Positions 1 through 6,302 are shown, counted from the stretch's first letter. The stretch is DNA of 12,750 bases from an uncultured Clostridia bacterium (GCA_947177115.1 CAMWTG010000050.1:1-12750); one strand, 5' to 3'. The notes: a model not told the origin generated them from the letters alone. Numbers and translations: made by a program.

Positions 1-308
1 AAGAATATCTTGAAAAAACAGAGGTTAAGAATGATTACCATATGAAAATCCAACTGACGGATATAGGTGTTAAACGCTGTGAAAGTGAATGTTTACTTGC
101 AAACGGATTAAAAACATTTCCAACAGGCGGCGGGATAATCGACATGGAAATAAACCATGCTGCTTTAGAATGGGTTGCAGATTATATATTGCCATTTGGG
201 AACAACGCCACTGTGTTGGAACCATTGGAGCTAATAAAACTAATGCAGCAAAAAATATATGAATTACATCAGCATTATTGCAGTTTGGAAACAAGTATAA
301 ATGAATGA
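1..308 (+). CDS. WYL-domain transcriptional regulator, C-terminal fragment (cut by window edge)
   Basis: The frame is open from base 3, so the gene begins left of the window; an internal ATG at 42 is not a convincing start. The roughly 100 visible residues match the end of WYL regulators: a beta-rich stretch (MKIQLTDIGVKR), then a helix-rich tail with the ALEWVADYILPFGNN and VLEPLEL pattern and a closing helix ending in LHQHY. In the family, an N-terminal HTH binds DNA and the WYL domain senses a ligand, often a nucleotide or nucleic acid; the HTH is outside the window. The gene is clearly AT-richer than everything right of base 500, which suggests the edge of acquired DNA. Assignment rests on the C-terminal pattern only. 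The stop overlaps the next small reading frame by 8 bases. Confidence 0.7.
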   Translation, partial: EYLEKTEVKNDYHMKIQLTDIGVKRCESECLLANGLKTFPTGGGIIDMEINHAALEWVADYILPFGNNATVLEPLELIKLMQQKIYELHQHYCSLETSINE

Positions 309-444
309 GAGGGATTCCGTCATCATTTCCATAATGCTTGTCTTTTGTTTTTTGGTTTCTTTAGTTCGGAATAGCGTGCTGCTGGCGGTCTATCTCTTGT
401 TTTCGGCTGCTTGCTTCTTTACCCTGTATGCCCTTGTCAAGTGA
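301..444 (+). CDS. Possible small two-helix membrane protein (47 aa)
   Basis: This short frame starts inside the stop region of the WYL gene (8-base overlap), an arrangement typical of translational coupling. The product would be 47 residues with two hydrophobic segments, about residues 7-22 (VIISIMLVFCFLVSLV) and 26-46, split by a short polar turn with one Arg, and a Lys at the C terminus. It would be an inner-membrane hairpin. No good Shine-Dalgarno precedes the ATG, so translation would depend on ribosomes ending the WYL gene. I do not recognise a family. It could be a chance hydrophobic frame, since T-rich DNA readily encodes Leu, Phe and Val. Confidence 0.35.
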   Translation: MNERDSVIISIMLVFCFLVSLVRNSVLLAVYLLFSAACFFTLYALVK

Positions 445-485
445 TGTTTTCCGTGCGGAAGATCTTTCCTGTTGCCAGTCAATCC

Positions 486-526
486 AACAAAACGGAGGCG
501 GCGCGGCTTTTTTGCCGCGCCGCCTC
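486..526 (-). terminator. Rho-independent terminator of the M23 gene
   Basis: A perfect 13-bp stem (495-507 with 514-526, GAGGCGGCGCGGC) has a 6-base loop. On the minus strand it is followed by CGTTTTGTT and begins 6 bases past the M23 stop codon. The plus strand has no T-run after the stem, so it mainly serves the minus-strand gene. Confidence 0.85.
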
Positions 527-532
527 GCTGCA

Positions 533-1312
533 TTATTGTTCCAAAAATTCCGCCGGGTCTACCAGCTCGCCGTCCTTTTCTACACAGAAATGGAGGTGTG
601 CGCCCAGTCCGGCCTCGGTGAGAGAGGTATTGCCCACCGCTCCCAGCACCGCCCCGGCGGGGATCTCGTCTCCCGCCAGTACGCTGGTCTCCGGCTGGAG
701 GCTGGCGTAAGTGGTGACATAACCATTGCGGTGGTCCACCCGGATGGTGGTGCCCATGCGGCCGTCCTCCTCCACGGAGAGGACGATCCCGGCGGAGGCG
801 GACACCACCGCCGTACCGGCCTCGGCCCGGATGTCAATGCCATCGTGGGTCCGCCAGTCGCCCAGAGTGGCATCATAGGTCAGCTGGTCCACGGAGAAGG
901 CCGCCGCCGTCTCCCCGTCCAGAGGCGGCACGATGATCATGGGTTCCACGGCCTGGACCGGGGCCGGTTCCTCCACAGGGGCATCGTCCTCGTTATAGAG
1001 GATGTCGGCCTCCACAGGTGTGTTGTCTGGCTTCTCCGCTTCGACAATGGGCTTGACTACGGGCTTCTCTACGGTAATGGGTGTGTCATTGATAACCGGT
1101 TTTGCAGGTTCAGGCTCCGGAACGGAGACGCTTTGGGCGGGCTCCGGGTCCGCCGCGGCGCTGGGAACGGTATCATTTTGGGGCTTGGGATCGTCTTTCA
1201 GCAGGGCAAAATAGCCAACCACTCCGGCTGCGACTACGCAGACGAGCAGGGCTATGTAGAAGCCCATGCCGCCGAAGATGGAGGCAGCCTGCCGCTTGCC
1301 TCTGTTGTCCAT
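533..1312 (-). CDS. Membrane-anchored M23 (LytM) metallopeptidase, SpoIIQ-like
   Basis: A 259-residue protein with one N-terminal membrane helix (about 13-37), a Pro/Glu/Val-rich extracytoplasmic linker (about 40-130) and a C-terminal M23 domain (about 138-257). The zinc and catalytic residues are intact: HxxxD at H156/D160 (RTHDGIDI) and HLH at H239/H241. M23 enzymes cut peptide bonds in peptidoglycan. Single-helix anchor, acidic linker and one LytM domain match clostridial SpoIIQ, the forespore membrane protein that pairs with SpoIIIAH during engulfment; clostridial versions keep the zinc site that Bacillus subtilis SpoIIQ has lost. The start is the ATG at 1312 because AAAGGAAG lies 7 bases upstream; an in-frame start at 1414 has no such site and would lie upstream of the predicted transcript start. 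A sigma-F-like promoter supports the sporulation reading, but generic M23 proteins share this architecture. Confidence 0.85.
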   Translation of the reverse strand: MDNRGKRQAASIFGGMGFYIALLVCVVAAGVVGYFALLKDDPKPQNDTVPSAAADPEPAQSVSVPEPEPAKPVINDTPITVEKPVVKPIVEAEKPDNTPVEADILYNEDDAPVEEPAPVQAVEPMIIVPPLDGETAAAFSVDQLTYDATLGDWRTHDGIDIRAEAGTAVVSASAGIVLSVEEDGRMGTTIRVDHRNGYVTTYASLQPETSVLAGDEIPAGAVLGAVGNTSLTEAGLGAHLHFCVEKDGELVDPAEFLEQ

Positions 1313-1336
1313 AGTAAATCTTCCTTTCATCATCCC

Positions 1337-1382
1337 GCCGCCCTTGGGCGGCTGCTGTACTGGAGGGGTCAGCCTCCAGTAC
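1337..1382 (-). promoter_or_regulatory. Two tandem hairpins in the leader of the M23 gene
   Basis: Two perfect inverted repeats lie back to back ahead of the M23 ribosome binding site: GTACTGGAGG (1357-1366) with its complement at 1373-1382 (6-base loop), and the 16-base palindrome GCCGCCCTTGGGCGGC at 1337-1352. The first abuts the predicted -10 box and spans the likely transcription start, so it could be an operator or a 5' stabilising hairpin. Neither has a T-run, so neither is a terminator. Confidence 0.5.
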
Positions 1383-1412
1383 CATTGTGCGCCAGGGGCG
1401 GGGATTTTATGC
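1383..1412 (-). promoter_or_regulatory. Putative sigma-F-type forespore promoter for the M23 gene
   Basis: Read on the minus strand, GCATA (1412-1408) and GCGCACAATG (1392-1383) are separated by 15 bases. The sigma-F consensus as I know it is GYATA, about 15-16 bases, then GGNNANANTR; only the second base of the -10 element deviates. The transcript would start near 1376, leaving a leader of about 65 bases. Confidence 0.5.
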
Positions 1413-1517
1413 AAAGGAAATGGAAAGGTCTTAAATTTTCTTTTGCTGCCGTCTTTCCTGTTGGTGGAGCTGTACTCTGATAATTATCCTGCTGCAAATG
1501 GGACTCTCTTGGACCGC

Positions 1518-1760
1518 GGAAATCAATTTTGCAACACACAATCCCTAAGGGCCTGTTTGCCATCTGGGCGTACACAGATATCAAACAGGCTCTAAAGCGG
1601 CAGAATCCCGTGCAGGGGTGAGCATTGTTCGCCTGCTTGTATCGACAATTGCCGCGCTATCGAACCTCGCGGGTATTCGGTGGACAACGGGCGGGACATT
1701 GTCCGCCCCTGCACAGTCTGTGCTATGGGAGGACCGTCCGGCTAAACACGGATCTCCCTG
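1518..1760. repeat. Inverted-repeat cluster, possible decayed MITE-like element
   Basis: The 455 bases between the M23 gene and the anti-sigma gene have no gene. Beyond the promoter they hold a hairpin at 1551-1590 (GCCTGTTTG pairing with CAAACAGGC, plus an inner ATCTG/CAGAT stem) and an inverted repeat at 1610-1714 with ends GTGCAGGGG and CCCCTGCAC, each arm containing its own small hairpin. Outer ends resemble those of the element at 4606-4756: GGAAATCAATTTTGCA at 1518-1533 matches that element's right end with one T missing, and the complement of 1751-1760 (CAGGGAGATC) equals bases 4605-4614. This may be a related copy in the opposite orientation. I see no T-run terminator for the anti-sigma gene here; the structured repeats might serve. 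Confidence 0.4.
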
Positions 1761-1767
1761 ATGAACG

Positions 1768-2799
1768 TTACTCCCCGTCCTGGATGGTGAAGGTCACCTT
1801 CCAGTCCCCGTTCAGCAGATATCCGCCGGTGGTGAATTCCCCGGCGAGGACGCGGCCCTCCAGGTCCTCGGGGGTGATGTCGTAGATTAATTCCTCATAT
1901 TTAGTGCCGTCTTCTTCCCGGTAAGCCATGGAAACGCATGCGGCAACATCTGCGCGGCCGTCCTTCGGAGAGATCAGCTGGAGCCAGCCGTGGTCATCCG
2001 GCCCGGTATTGTCGTACCGCAGCAGCAGATGGAGCTTGCCGTCCAGAAACCCGCCGGCGGTAATGGCAACGCCGTCTGCGACAGGTACGTCCATGGTTCC
2101 AGGCTGGAGAAAATCCACCATGCTGCCGAAGGATTGCTGGGCCGGCTCATATCCCTCGATATAGCTGCCGCCGAAGCAATACTTTTGCTGGGTGCGCGGT
2201 CTGGCGGGCAGGGTGTCCCAATCCAGGGACAGTTCCGGCTTTGTACGATCCTGTCCCAGCATGAGCTGCCGGACGGAGAAAGTGAACTTCCTTTTGGGAA
2301 AGTCGATGGTCTGTCCCGCGTTGTCCTTGGCCCTGATCGTAACCAAGTATCCGTAGCTTTTGCTGAATTCATCGTAACCCAGCGGCTGACAGCCAAAGCT
2401 CATCATACCAGCGCCGTAGGGAGTGCCGATCCGGTAGCTATCGTAAAGGCTCACCCCTTGGGCCAGCCGGTCCCCATCCCGCTCGTCCGTCATGGTAATG
2501 TAGGCGGTAAATACGCCGTCCTCCACTGCGGCGGACTGGACCGTCATGGAGATGCCTTGATCTGTGTCGCTGAGCCGGACAGGCTGCAGGCTCTGGATGA
2601 TGGCTGCGGGGAGCTCATGGAGAGCAACGCCGCCAGCCGCCGCCGTGGCGCCCAGGGCCAGGAGCAGTACCGCTGCCGCGATGGCGGCGGGACGGAATCT
2701 TATCCGATGTTTCGGACGGCGCAGGCAGGTCAGGATGTGTGTTTCTGCCTCCGGGGAGAGGACCAAGGCATCCATCGCCTGTTTATAATGTGATTTCAT
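1768..2799 (-). CDS. Probable anti-sigma factor, single-pass membrane protein (DUF4179-like)
   Basis: A 343-residue protein: a short cytoplasmic region (1-36) with the motif AMDALVLSPEAETHIL usual at the start of clostridial anti-sigma factors, a basic stretch (RRPKHRIRFRP), one membrane helix (about 37-60) and a beta-rich extracytoplasmic part of about 280 residues. Its gene follows an ECF sigma gene and overlaps it by 17 bases. ATG at 2799 has a perfect AAGGAGGT 8 bases upstream, inside the sigma gene, so translation is likely coupled. In such pairs the cytoplasmic part holds the sigma factor at the membrane and the outer part senses envelope conditions. No cysteine zinc motif (HxxxCxxC) is visible, so it is not a ZAS anti-sigma. 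The DUF4179 label is from general resemblance; function is inferred mainly from context. Confidence 0.7.
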   Translation of the reverse strand: MKSHYKQAMDALVLSPEAETHILTCLRRPKHRIRFRPAAIAAAVLLLALGATAAAGGVALHELPAAIIQSLQPVRLSDTDQGISMTVQSAAVEDGVFTAYITMTDERDGDRLAQGVSLYDSYRIGTPYGAGMMSFGCQPLGYDEFSKSYGYLVTIRAKDNAGQTIDFPKRKFTFSVRQLMLGQDRTKPELSLDWDTLPARPRTQQKYCFGGSYIEGYEPAQQSFGSMVDFLQPGTMDVPVADGVAITAGGFLDGKLHLLLRYDNTGPDDHGWLQLISPKDGRADVAACVSMAYREEDGTKYEELIYDITPEDLEGRVLAGEFTTGGYLLNGDWKVTFTIQDGE

Positions 2800-3250
2800 C
2801 GCTTAAAACCTCCTTCAGCATCGCCCGGGCCCGCAGCATCCTCGTCTGTACCGCCGTCAGGCTCAGATCAAGGATCTCTGCAATCTCCTTCTGGCTGTAG
2901 CCCTCGTAGTAGTACAGATGCACCGGGGCCCGGTATTTCATGGGGAGCGACAGCACGGCCTCCAGCACCGCCCGGCTGGTTTCGTCCGGAATGGACTCCG
3001 CCGCCTCCAGGGGCAGCCCTTCCCAGCGGCGCAGGAACCGGAATCGGTTCTTGCAAGCGTTGGCGGCGCATTGCAGCAGCCAGGCTTTTTCCTTCCCCGG
3101 CTCCAGCTCCGTCCGCCCCTCCGCCAGGCGGCAAAATACGCTCTGGCATACGTCCTCCGCATCGGCGGCGTGGCGGGTATAGCTGTAGATGAAGCGGTAT
3201 ACATCGTTGCCGTACCGTCCAAACAGCTCCGCCAACTGGTCAGCAGTCAT
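2783..3250 (-). CDS. ECF-type RNA polymerase sigma factor
   Basis: A 155-residue protein of typical ECF length. Region 2 (about 8-72) includes DVYRFIYSYTRHAADAEDV, which contacts core RNA polymerase and the -10 element, and ends in the NACKNRFRFLRR pattern. Region 4 (about 92-148) includes SLPMKYRAPVHLYYYEGYS followed by the HTH QKEIAEILDLSLTAVQTRMLRAR that reads the -35 element. It directs polymerase to a small regulon, usually including its own operon. ATG at 3250 has AAAGGAG 8 bases upstream. The 3' end overlaps the downstream membrane protein gene by 17 bases, indicating a sigma/anti-sigma operon. The signal it answers cannot be read from the sequence. Confidence 0.93.
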   Translation of the reverse strand: MTADQLAELFGRYGNDVYRFIYSYTRHAADAEDVCQSVFCRLAEGRTELEPGKEKAWLLQCAANACKNRFRFLRRWEGLPLEAAESIPDETSRAVLEAVLSLPMKYRAPVHLYYYEGYSQKEIAEILDLSLTAVQTRMLRARAMLKEVLSDEITL

Positions 3251-3306
3251 CTCATCGCTCCTTTCCTCTTTGAGGCCTCATCTATATAACACCGGAGAAA
3301 TAGGAT

Positions 3307-3336
3307 TTATCACACAGGCAGCGGAAAATATTTCAA
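3307..3336 (-). promoter_or_regulatory. Possible promoter of the ECF sigma operon
   Basis: On the minus strand TTGAAA (3336-3331) is followed after 18 bases by TGATAA (3312-3307), a fair sigma-A match about 57 bases ahead of the sigma start codon. The -35 box overlaps the T-run of the preceding terminator. An ECF-type promoter in the same stretch cannot be excluded. Confidence 0.3.
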
Positions 3337-3365
3337 AAGCGGCAGGGGACGATCCATCCTGCCGC
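3329..3365 (-). terminator. Rho-independent terminator of the aldolase gene
   Basis: An 8-bp stem (GCGGCAGG at 3339-3346 with CCTGCCGC at 3358-3365) with an 11-base loop is followed on the minus strand by TTTTGAAATATTTT. It begins 6 bases after the aldolase stop codon. Confidence 0.75.
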
Positions 3366-3371
3366 TCTCGG

Positions 3372-4394
3372 TTATTTCTCCAGGTTTTCCAACAGTTCCA
3401 GCAGCGCGTCCACATCCGCCTCCGCAGTGTGCCACGCGGTAACGAAGCGGATGCAGGTACGGGCACCGTCCATTTTCCGTTCCACCTCAAATTCCACGTC
3501 CTGCCGCAGCGCCTCCACGGCCCTGTCCGGCAGAATGGGGAAGACCTGATTGCTCTCCGCCTGGACCAGCAGGGGGATGCCTGATTTTTCCAGACTTTCC
3601 GCCAGCCGTTTCGCCAGGGCATTGGCGTGGGAGGCCAGGGACAGGTACAGCCCGTCCCGCAAAACAGCTTCAAACTGCACCCCCAGCAGCCGCCCCTTGG
3701 CCAGCATGGCTCCCTGCTGCTTCATGCAATTGCGGAAACCCGGCTGAAGGGCGGGATTCACAATGACGAGGGCCTCGCCGAAGAGCAGCCCGTTTTTTGT
3801 GCCGCCGATGGTGAAGGCATCGCAGGCCGCCGCATAGTCGGAAAAGTCCGTATCCCCCGCCGCCATGGCGCTGCCCAGCCGCGCCCCATCGCAGTAGAGC
3901 AGCAGCCCCAGCTCGCTGCAGGCTTCCCGCAGGGAGCGCAGTTCCGCGCCGCTGTAGACCGTCCCCAATTCGGTGGTATTGGAGATGTACGCCAGACGGG
4001 GAACGACCGTATGCTCGTTCACGGGGCCGGCCATGGCGGCGCGGAGCAGATCCGGCGTCAGCTTGCCGTCCGGGGCGGGGAGGCGGAGGATCGCGTGGCC
4101 ATCCTGTTCAACGGCTCCCGCCTCATGGACGCAGATATGGCCGCTGGCGGCGGACACCACCGCTTCATAGGGCCGCAGGAAGGCCGCAAGGGCCGTCTTG
4201 TTTGTCTGGGTCCCGCCCACCAGAAAGTGGACCGCCGCCTCCGGGCAGCGGCAAAGGGAGCGGACGGTCTCCGCCGCCCTCCGGCAGTACCGGTCCGTCC
4301 CATATCCCGGCGTCAGCTCTGCATTGCTCCCGCACAGGGCCTCCAGCACCGCCGGGTGGGCTCCTGCGCCGTAGTCGTTGCGAAAATACAGCAT
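3372..4394 (-). CDS. ltaE: Low-specificity L-threonine aldolase family, PLP-dependent
   Basis: A 340-residue fold-type I PLP enzyme of usual family length. It would cleave L-threonine or L-allo-threonine to glycine and acetaldehyde in the cytosol. Visible features: an N-terminal FRNDYGAGAHPAV segment (family members usually have a similar F.sDn.aG..P.v), GGTQTNKTAL at 60-69, the stacking-histidine region SGHICVHEAGAVE (84-96), the cofactor Asp in LLLYCDGARL (D169), and the Schiff-base lysine in FTIGGTKNG (K200). ATG at 4394 has AAGGAGG 9 bases upstream. It appears to be transcribed alone, from a strong promoter at 4558-4586 to the terminator at 3339. The leader is long (about 155 bases) and carries an inverted-repeat element. 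The gene symbol is by family; beta-eliminating lyases such as phenylserine aldolases share this domain. Confidence 0.88.
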   Translation of the reverse strand: MLYFRNDYGAGAHPAVLEALCGSNAELTPGYGTDRYCRRAAETVRSLCRCPEAAVHFLVGGTQTNKTALAAFLRPYEAVVSAASGHICVHEAGAVEQDGHAILRLPAPDGKLTPDLLRAAMAGPVNEHTVVPRLAYISNTTELGTVYSGAELRSLREACSELGLLLYCDGARLGSAMAAGDTDFSDYAAACDAFTIGGTKNGLLFGEALVIVNPALQPGFRNCMKQQGAMLAKGRLLGVQFEAVLRDGLYLSLASHANALAKRLAESLEKSGIPLLVQAESNQVFPILPDRAVEALRQDVEFEVERKMDGARTCIRFVTAWHTAEADVDALLELLENLEK

Positions 4395-4420
4395 GGCATC
4401 GCGCCTCCTTGTTTACAGCC

Positions 4421-4540
4421 ATCTTCAAAATTCCAGCCAGCGGCCTGTAGGGGCTGACCCGCCCCCTCTGCCGGCACGCACCGCGTGATCATGCGGACGG
4501 ATGATATACGCCCCTACAACGTGTTATGAATTTTGATGAT
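4421..4540. repeat. 120-bp MITE-like inverted-repeat element in the aldolase leader
   Basis: Outer 13-bp ends ATCTTCAAAATTC (4421-4433) and GAATTTTGATGAT (4528-4540) are inverted copies with one mismatch. Inside are a second inverted pair, TGTAGGGGC (4446-4454) and GCCCCTACA (4510-4518), and a near-palindrome, CCGCGTGATCATGCGG (4481-4496). No reading frame fits. It lies wholly between the aldolase promoter and start codon, so it would be part of the mRNA leader. Confidence 0.6.
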
Positions 4541-4557
4541 CGCGATAGGTTGAATAA

Positions 4558-4586
4558 AGTATAGCAAACGGCTTTGATACCGTCAA
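4558..4586 (-). promoter_or_regulatory. Sigma-A promoter of the aldolase gene
   Basis: On the minus strand TTGACG (4586-4581), a 17-base spacer and TATACT (4563-4558) give a near-consensus vegetative promoter. Start of transcription is expected near 4551, about 155 bases before the aldolase ATG. Confidence 0.75.
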
Positions 4587-4605
4587 CAGCATTTACGGTT
4601 CACCC

Positions 4606-4756
4606 AGGGAGATCAATTTTCAGGAAATAATACCCTATTTGTAGGGCCCGATGTCCTCATCGGGCCGTTTTGAGAACAGAGCGGCAGTTCCAGCAAGACG
4701 GGCCGATGAGGACATCGGCCCCTACAACACCGTTCTCTGCAAAAATTGATTTCCCT
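4606..4756. repeat. 151-bp MITE-like element with nested long inverted repeat
   Basis: Outer 15-bp ends AGGGAGATCAATTTT (4606-4620) and AAAATTGATTTCCCT (4742-4756) are inverted with one mismatch. Inside, 28-base arms at 4640-4667 and 4699-4726 pair with only two mismatches, starting TGTAGGG. Each arm is also a hairpin on its own (GGCCCGATG-TCCT-CATCGGGCC in the left arm). The element fills the space between the divergent aldolase and ftsH promoters. No convincing target-site duplication is visible. The 449 bases between the two genes otherwise hold only the two promoters and the 4421-4540 element. Confidence 0.6.
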
Positions 4757-4775
4757 AACTGTTCATAAACAGCAC

Positions 4776-4804
4776 TTGATTTCCCCCGGGCTTTGTTATA
4801 GAAT
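4776..4804 (+). promoter_or_regulatory. Sigma-A promoter of the ftsH-family gene
   Basis: TTGATT (4776-4781), a 17-base spacer and TAGAAT (4799-4804). Transcription would start near 4811, about 33 bases ahead of the chosen ATG at 4844 and downstream of the alternative ATG at 4808. Confidence 0.6.
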
Positions 4805-4843
4805 AAAATGCAAATTAAACGCATTTTGAAAGGGAAGATAAAA

Positions 4844-6286
4844 ATGAAAAAAGTAGAAAGGCCTAAAAAACCGCTGCTGTTTTATTACATGGTGGTCCTA
4901 TTGGCTATGATCCTGCTGAACACCTTTCTGTTCCCCCGGCTAATGCGGCAGGAGATCATCCAGGTGGACTACGGCACCTTCCTCACCATGCTGGACAGCA
5001 AGGTGGTGGATTTCCTCCACAATCCCGCAAAATATCAGGAGATCGGCGCAAGGATGCCCAAGGGCGTGCTGCTGGTAGGCCCTCCGGGCACCGGCAAGAC
5101 CCTGCTGGCCAAGGCCGTGGCCGGAGAGGCGGGAGTACCCTTCTTCTCCATTTCAGGCTCGGAGTTCGTGGAGATGTTTGTGGGCATGGGCGCCAATAAG
5201 GTCCGGGACCTGTTTAAGCAGGCCAATGAAAAGGCTCCCTGTATCGTTTTTATTGACGAGATCGACACCATCGGCAAAAAGCGGGACGGCTCCGGCATGG
5301 GCGGCAATGATGAGCGGGAGCAGACCTTAAACCAGCTGCTTACCGAGATGGACGGTTTTGAGGGCAGTAAAGGCGTAGTCATTCTGGCGGCTACCAACCG
5401 GCCCGAGACATTGGACCCCGCTCTGCTGCGGCCCGGACGGTTTGACCGCCGGGTACCGGTAGAACTGCCGGACCTCCAGGGCCGGGAGGCTATTTTGAAG
5501 GTCCATGCCGCCAAGGTAAAGCTGGCCGAGAATGTGGACTTCAACGCGATTGCCCGGGCCGCCTCCGGAGCCTCCGGCGCGGAGCTTGCCAACATGGTCA
5601 ACGAAGCCGCCCTGCGGGCGGTGCGCCAGGGACGGAAGCTGGTCACCCAGGAAGACCTACAGGAGAGTATCGAGGTGGTCATTGCCGGGTATCAGAAGAA
5701 AAACAAGATCCTCTCCGACCGCGAGCGGATGATCGTGTCCTATCACGAGATCGGCCACGCGCTGGTGGCCGCGCTCCAGACCCATTCCGCCCCGGTGGCC
5801 AAGATCACCATTATCCCCCGCACCTCCGGCGCATTGGGCTATACCATGCAGGTAGAGCAGGAGGAACGCAATCTGATGAGCCGGGAGGATCTGGAGAACC
5901 AGATCGCCACCCTCACCGGGGGCCGGGCCGCCGAAGAGCTGGTGTTCCACTCCATCACCACCGGCGCGTCCAACGATATTGAGAAGGCTACCAAGCTGGC
6001 CCGTGCCATGGTCACCCGGTACGGCATGACGGAGGACTTCGACATGGTGGCGCTGGAGACCGTCACCAACCAGTATATGGGCGGCGATACCTCCCTGGCC
6101 TGCGCCCCGGAGACCTCCGCCAAGATCGATCAGATGGTGGTTGACACCGTGAAGGCCCAGCACCAGAAAGCCCTGAGGCTGCTGATGGACAACGAGGCCA
6201 AGCTGCATGAACTCAGCAAGTTCCTGTGTGAGAAGGAAACCATCACCGGCGAGGAATTTATGAGTATTCTGGAAAAGAAAGCTTAA
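4844..6286 (+). CDS. ftsH: FtsH-family AAA+ zinc metalloprotease, internally deleted
   Basis: A 480-residue relative of FtsH, the membrane-bound ATP-dependent protease that degrades misfolded membrane proteins and regulators. Numbering from ATG 4844: one membrane helix (about 11-31), YGTFLTMLDSKV (43-54) as at the start of the FtsH outer domain, then an abrupt jump to VDFLHNPAKYQEIGARMPKG (55-74), which in normal FtsH lies just before Walker A. Present: Walker A GPPGTGKT (79-86), pore FVG (112-114), Walker B IVFIDEID (134-141), the NRPETLDPALLRPGRFDRR second region of homology, zinc HEIGH (301-305; usually HEAGH) and the ligand Asp of TTGASNDIEKAT (D378). Missing are the rest of the outer domain, the second membrane helix and the first part of the AAA domain with its DVAG.DEAK motif; family members are about 600 or more residues. 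ATG 4844 has AAAGGGA 9 bases upstream. Promoter and terminator are intact. Confidence 0.88.
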   Translation: MKKVERPKKPLLFYYMVVLLAMILLNTFLFPRLMRQEIIQVDYGTFLTMLDSKVVDFLHNPAKYQEIGARMPKGVLLVGPPGTGKTLLAKAVAGEAGVPFFSISGSEFVEMFVGMGANKVRDLFKQANEKAPCIVFIDEIDTIGKKRDGSGMGGNDEREQTLNQLLTEMDGFEGSKGVVILAATNRPETLDPALLRPGRFDRRVPVELPDLQGREAILKVHAAKVKLAENVDFNAIARAASGASGAELANMVNEAALRAVRQGRKLVTQEDLQESIEVVIAGYQKKNKILSDRERMIVSYHEIGHALVAALQTHSAPVAKITIIPRTSGALGYTMQVEQEERNLMSREDLENQIATLTGGRAAEELVFHSITTGASNDIEKATKLARAMVTRYGMTEDFDMVALETVTNQYMGGDTSLACAPETSAKIDQMVVDTVKAQHQKALRLLMDNEAKLHELSKFLCEKETITGEEFMSILEKKA

Positions 6287-6302
6287 ATATCCATTCAAGA
6301 AG

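Noticed and set aside
428..1480. 350-codon open frame on the plus strand
   Set aside because: Antisense to the M23 gene, and it runs through that gene's terminator and leader hairpins.
1551..1714. Series of short repeats considered as a CRISPR array
   Set aside because: The repeats are inverted, unequal and not evenly spaced; no direct repeat-spacer pattern exists.
3627..4457. 276-codon open frame on the plus strand
   Set aside because: Antisense to the threonine aldolase; it ends within the inverted-repeat element.
4808..4843. Upstream ATG at 4808 for the ftsH-family gene
   Set aside because: No Shine-Dalgarno, and it lies at or before the predicted transcription start; ATG 4844 has a good site.
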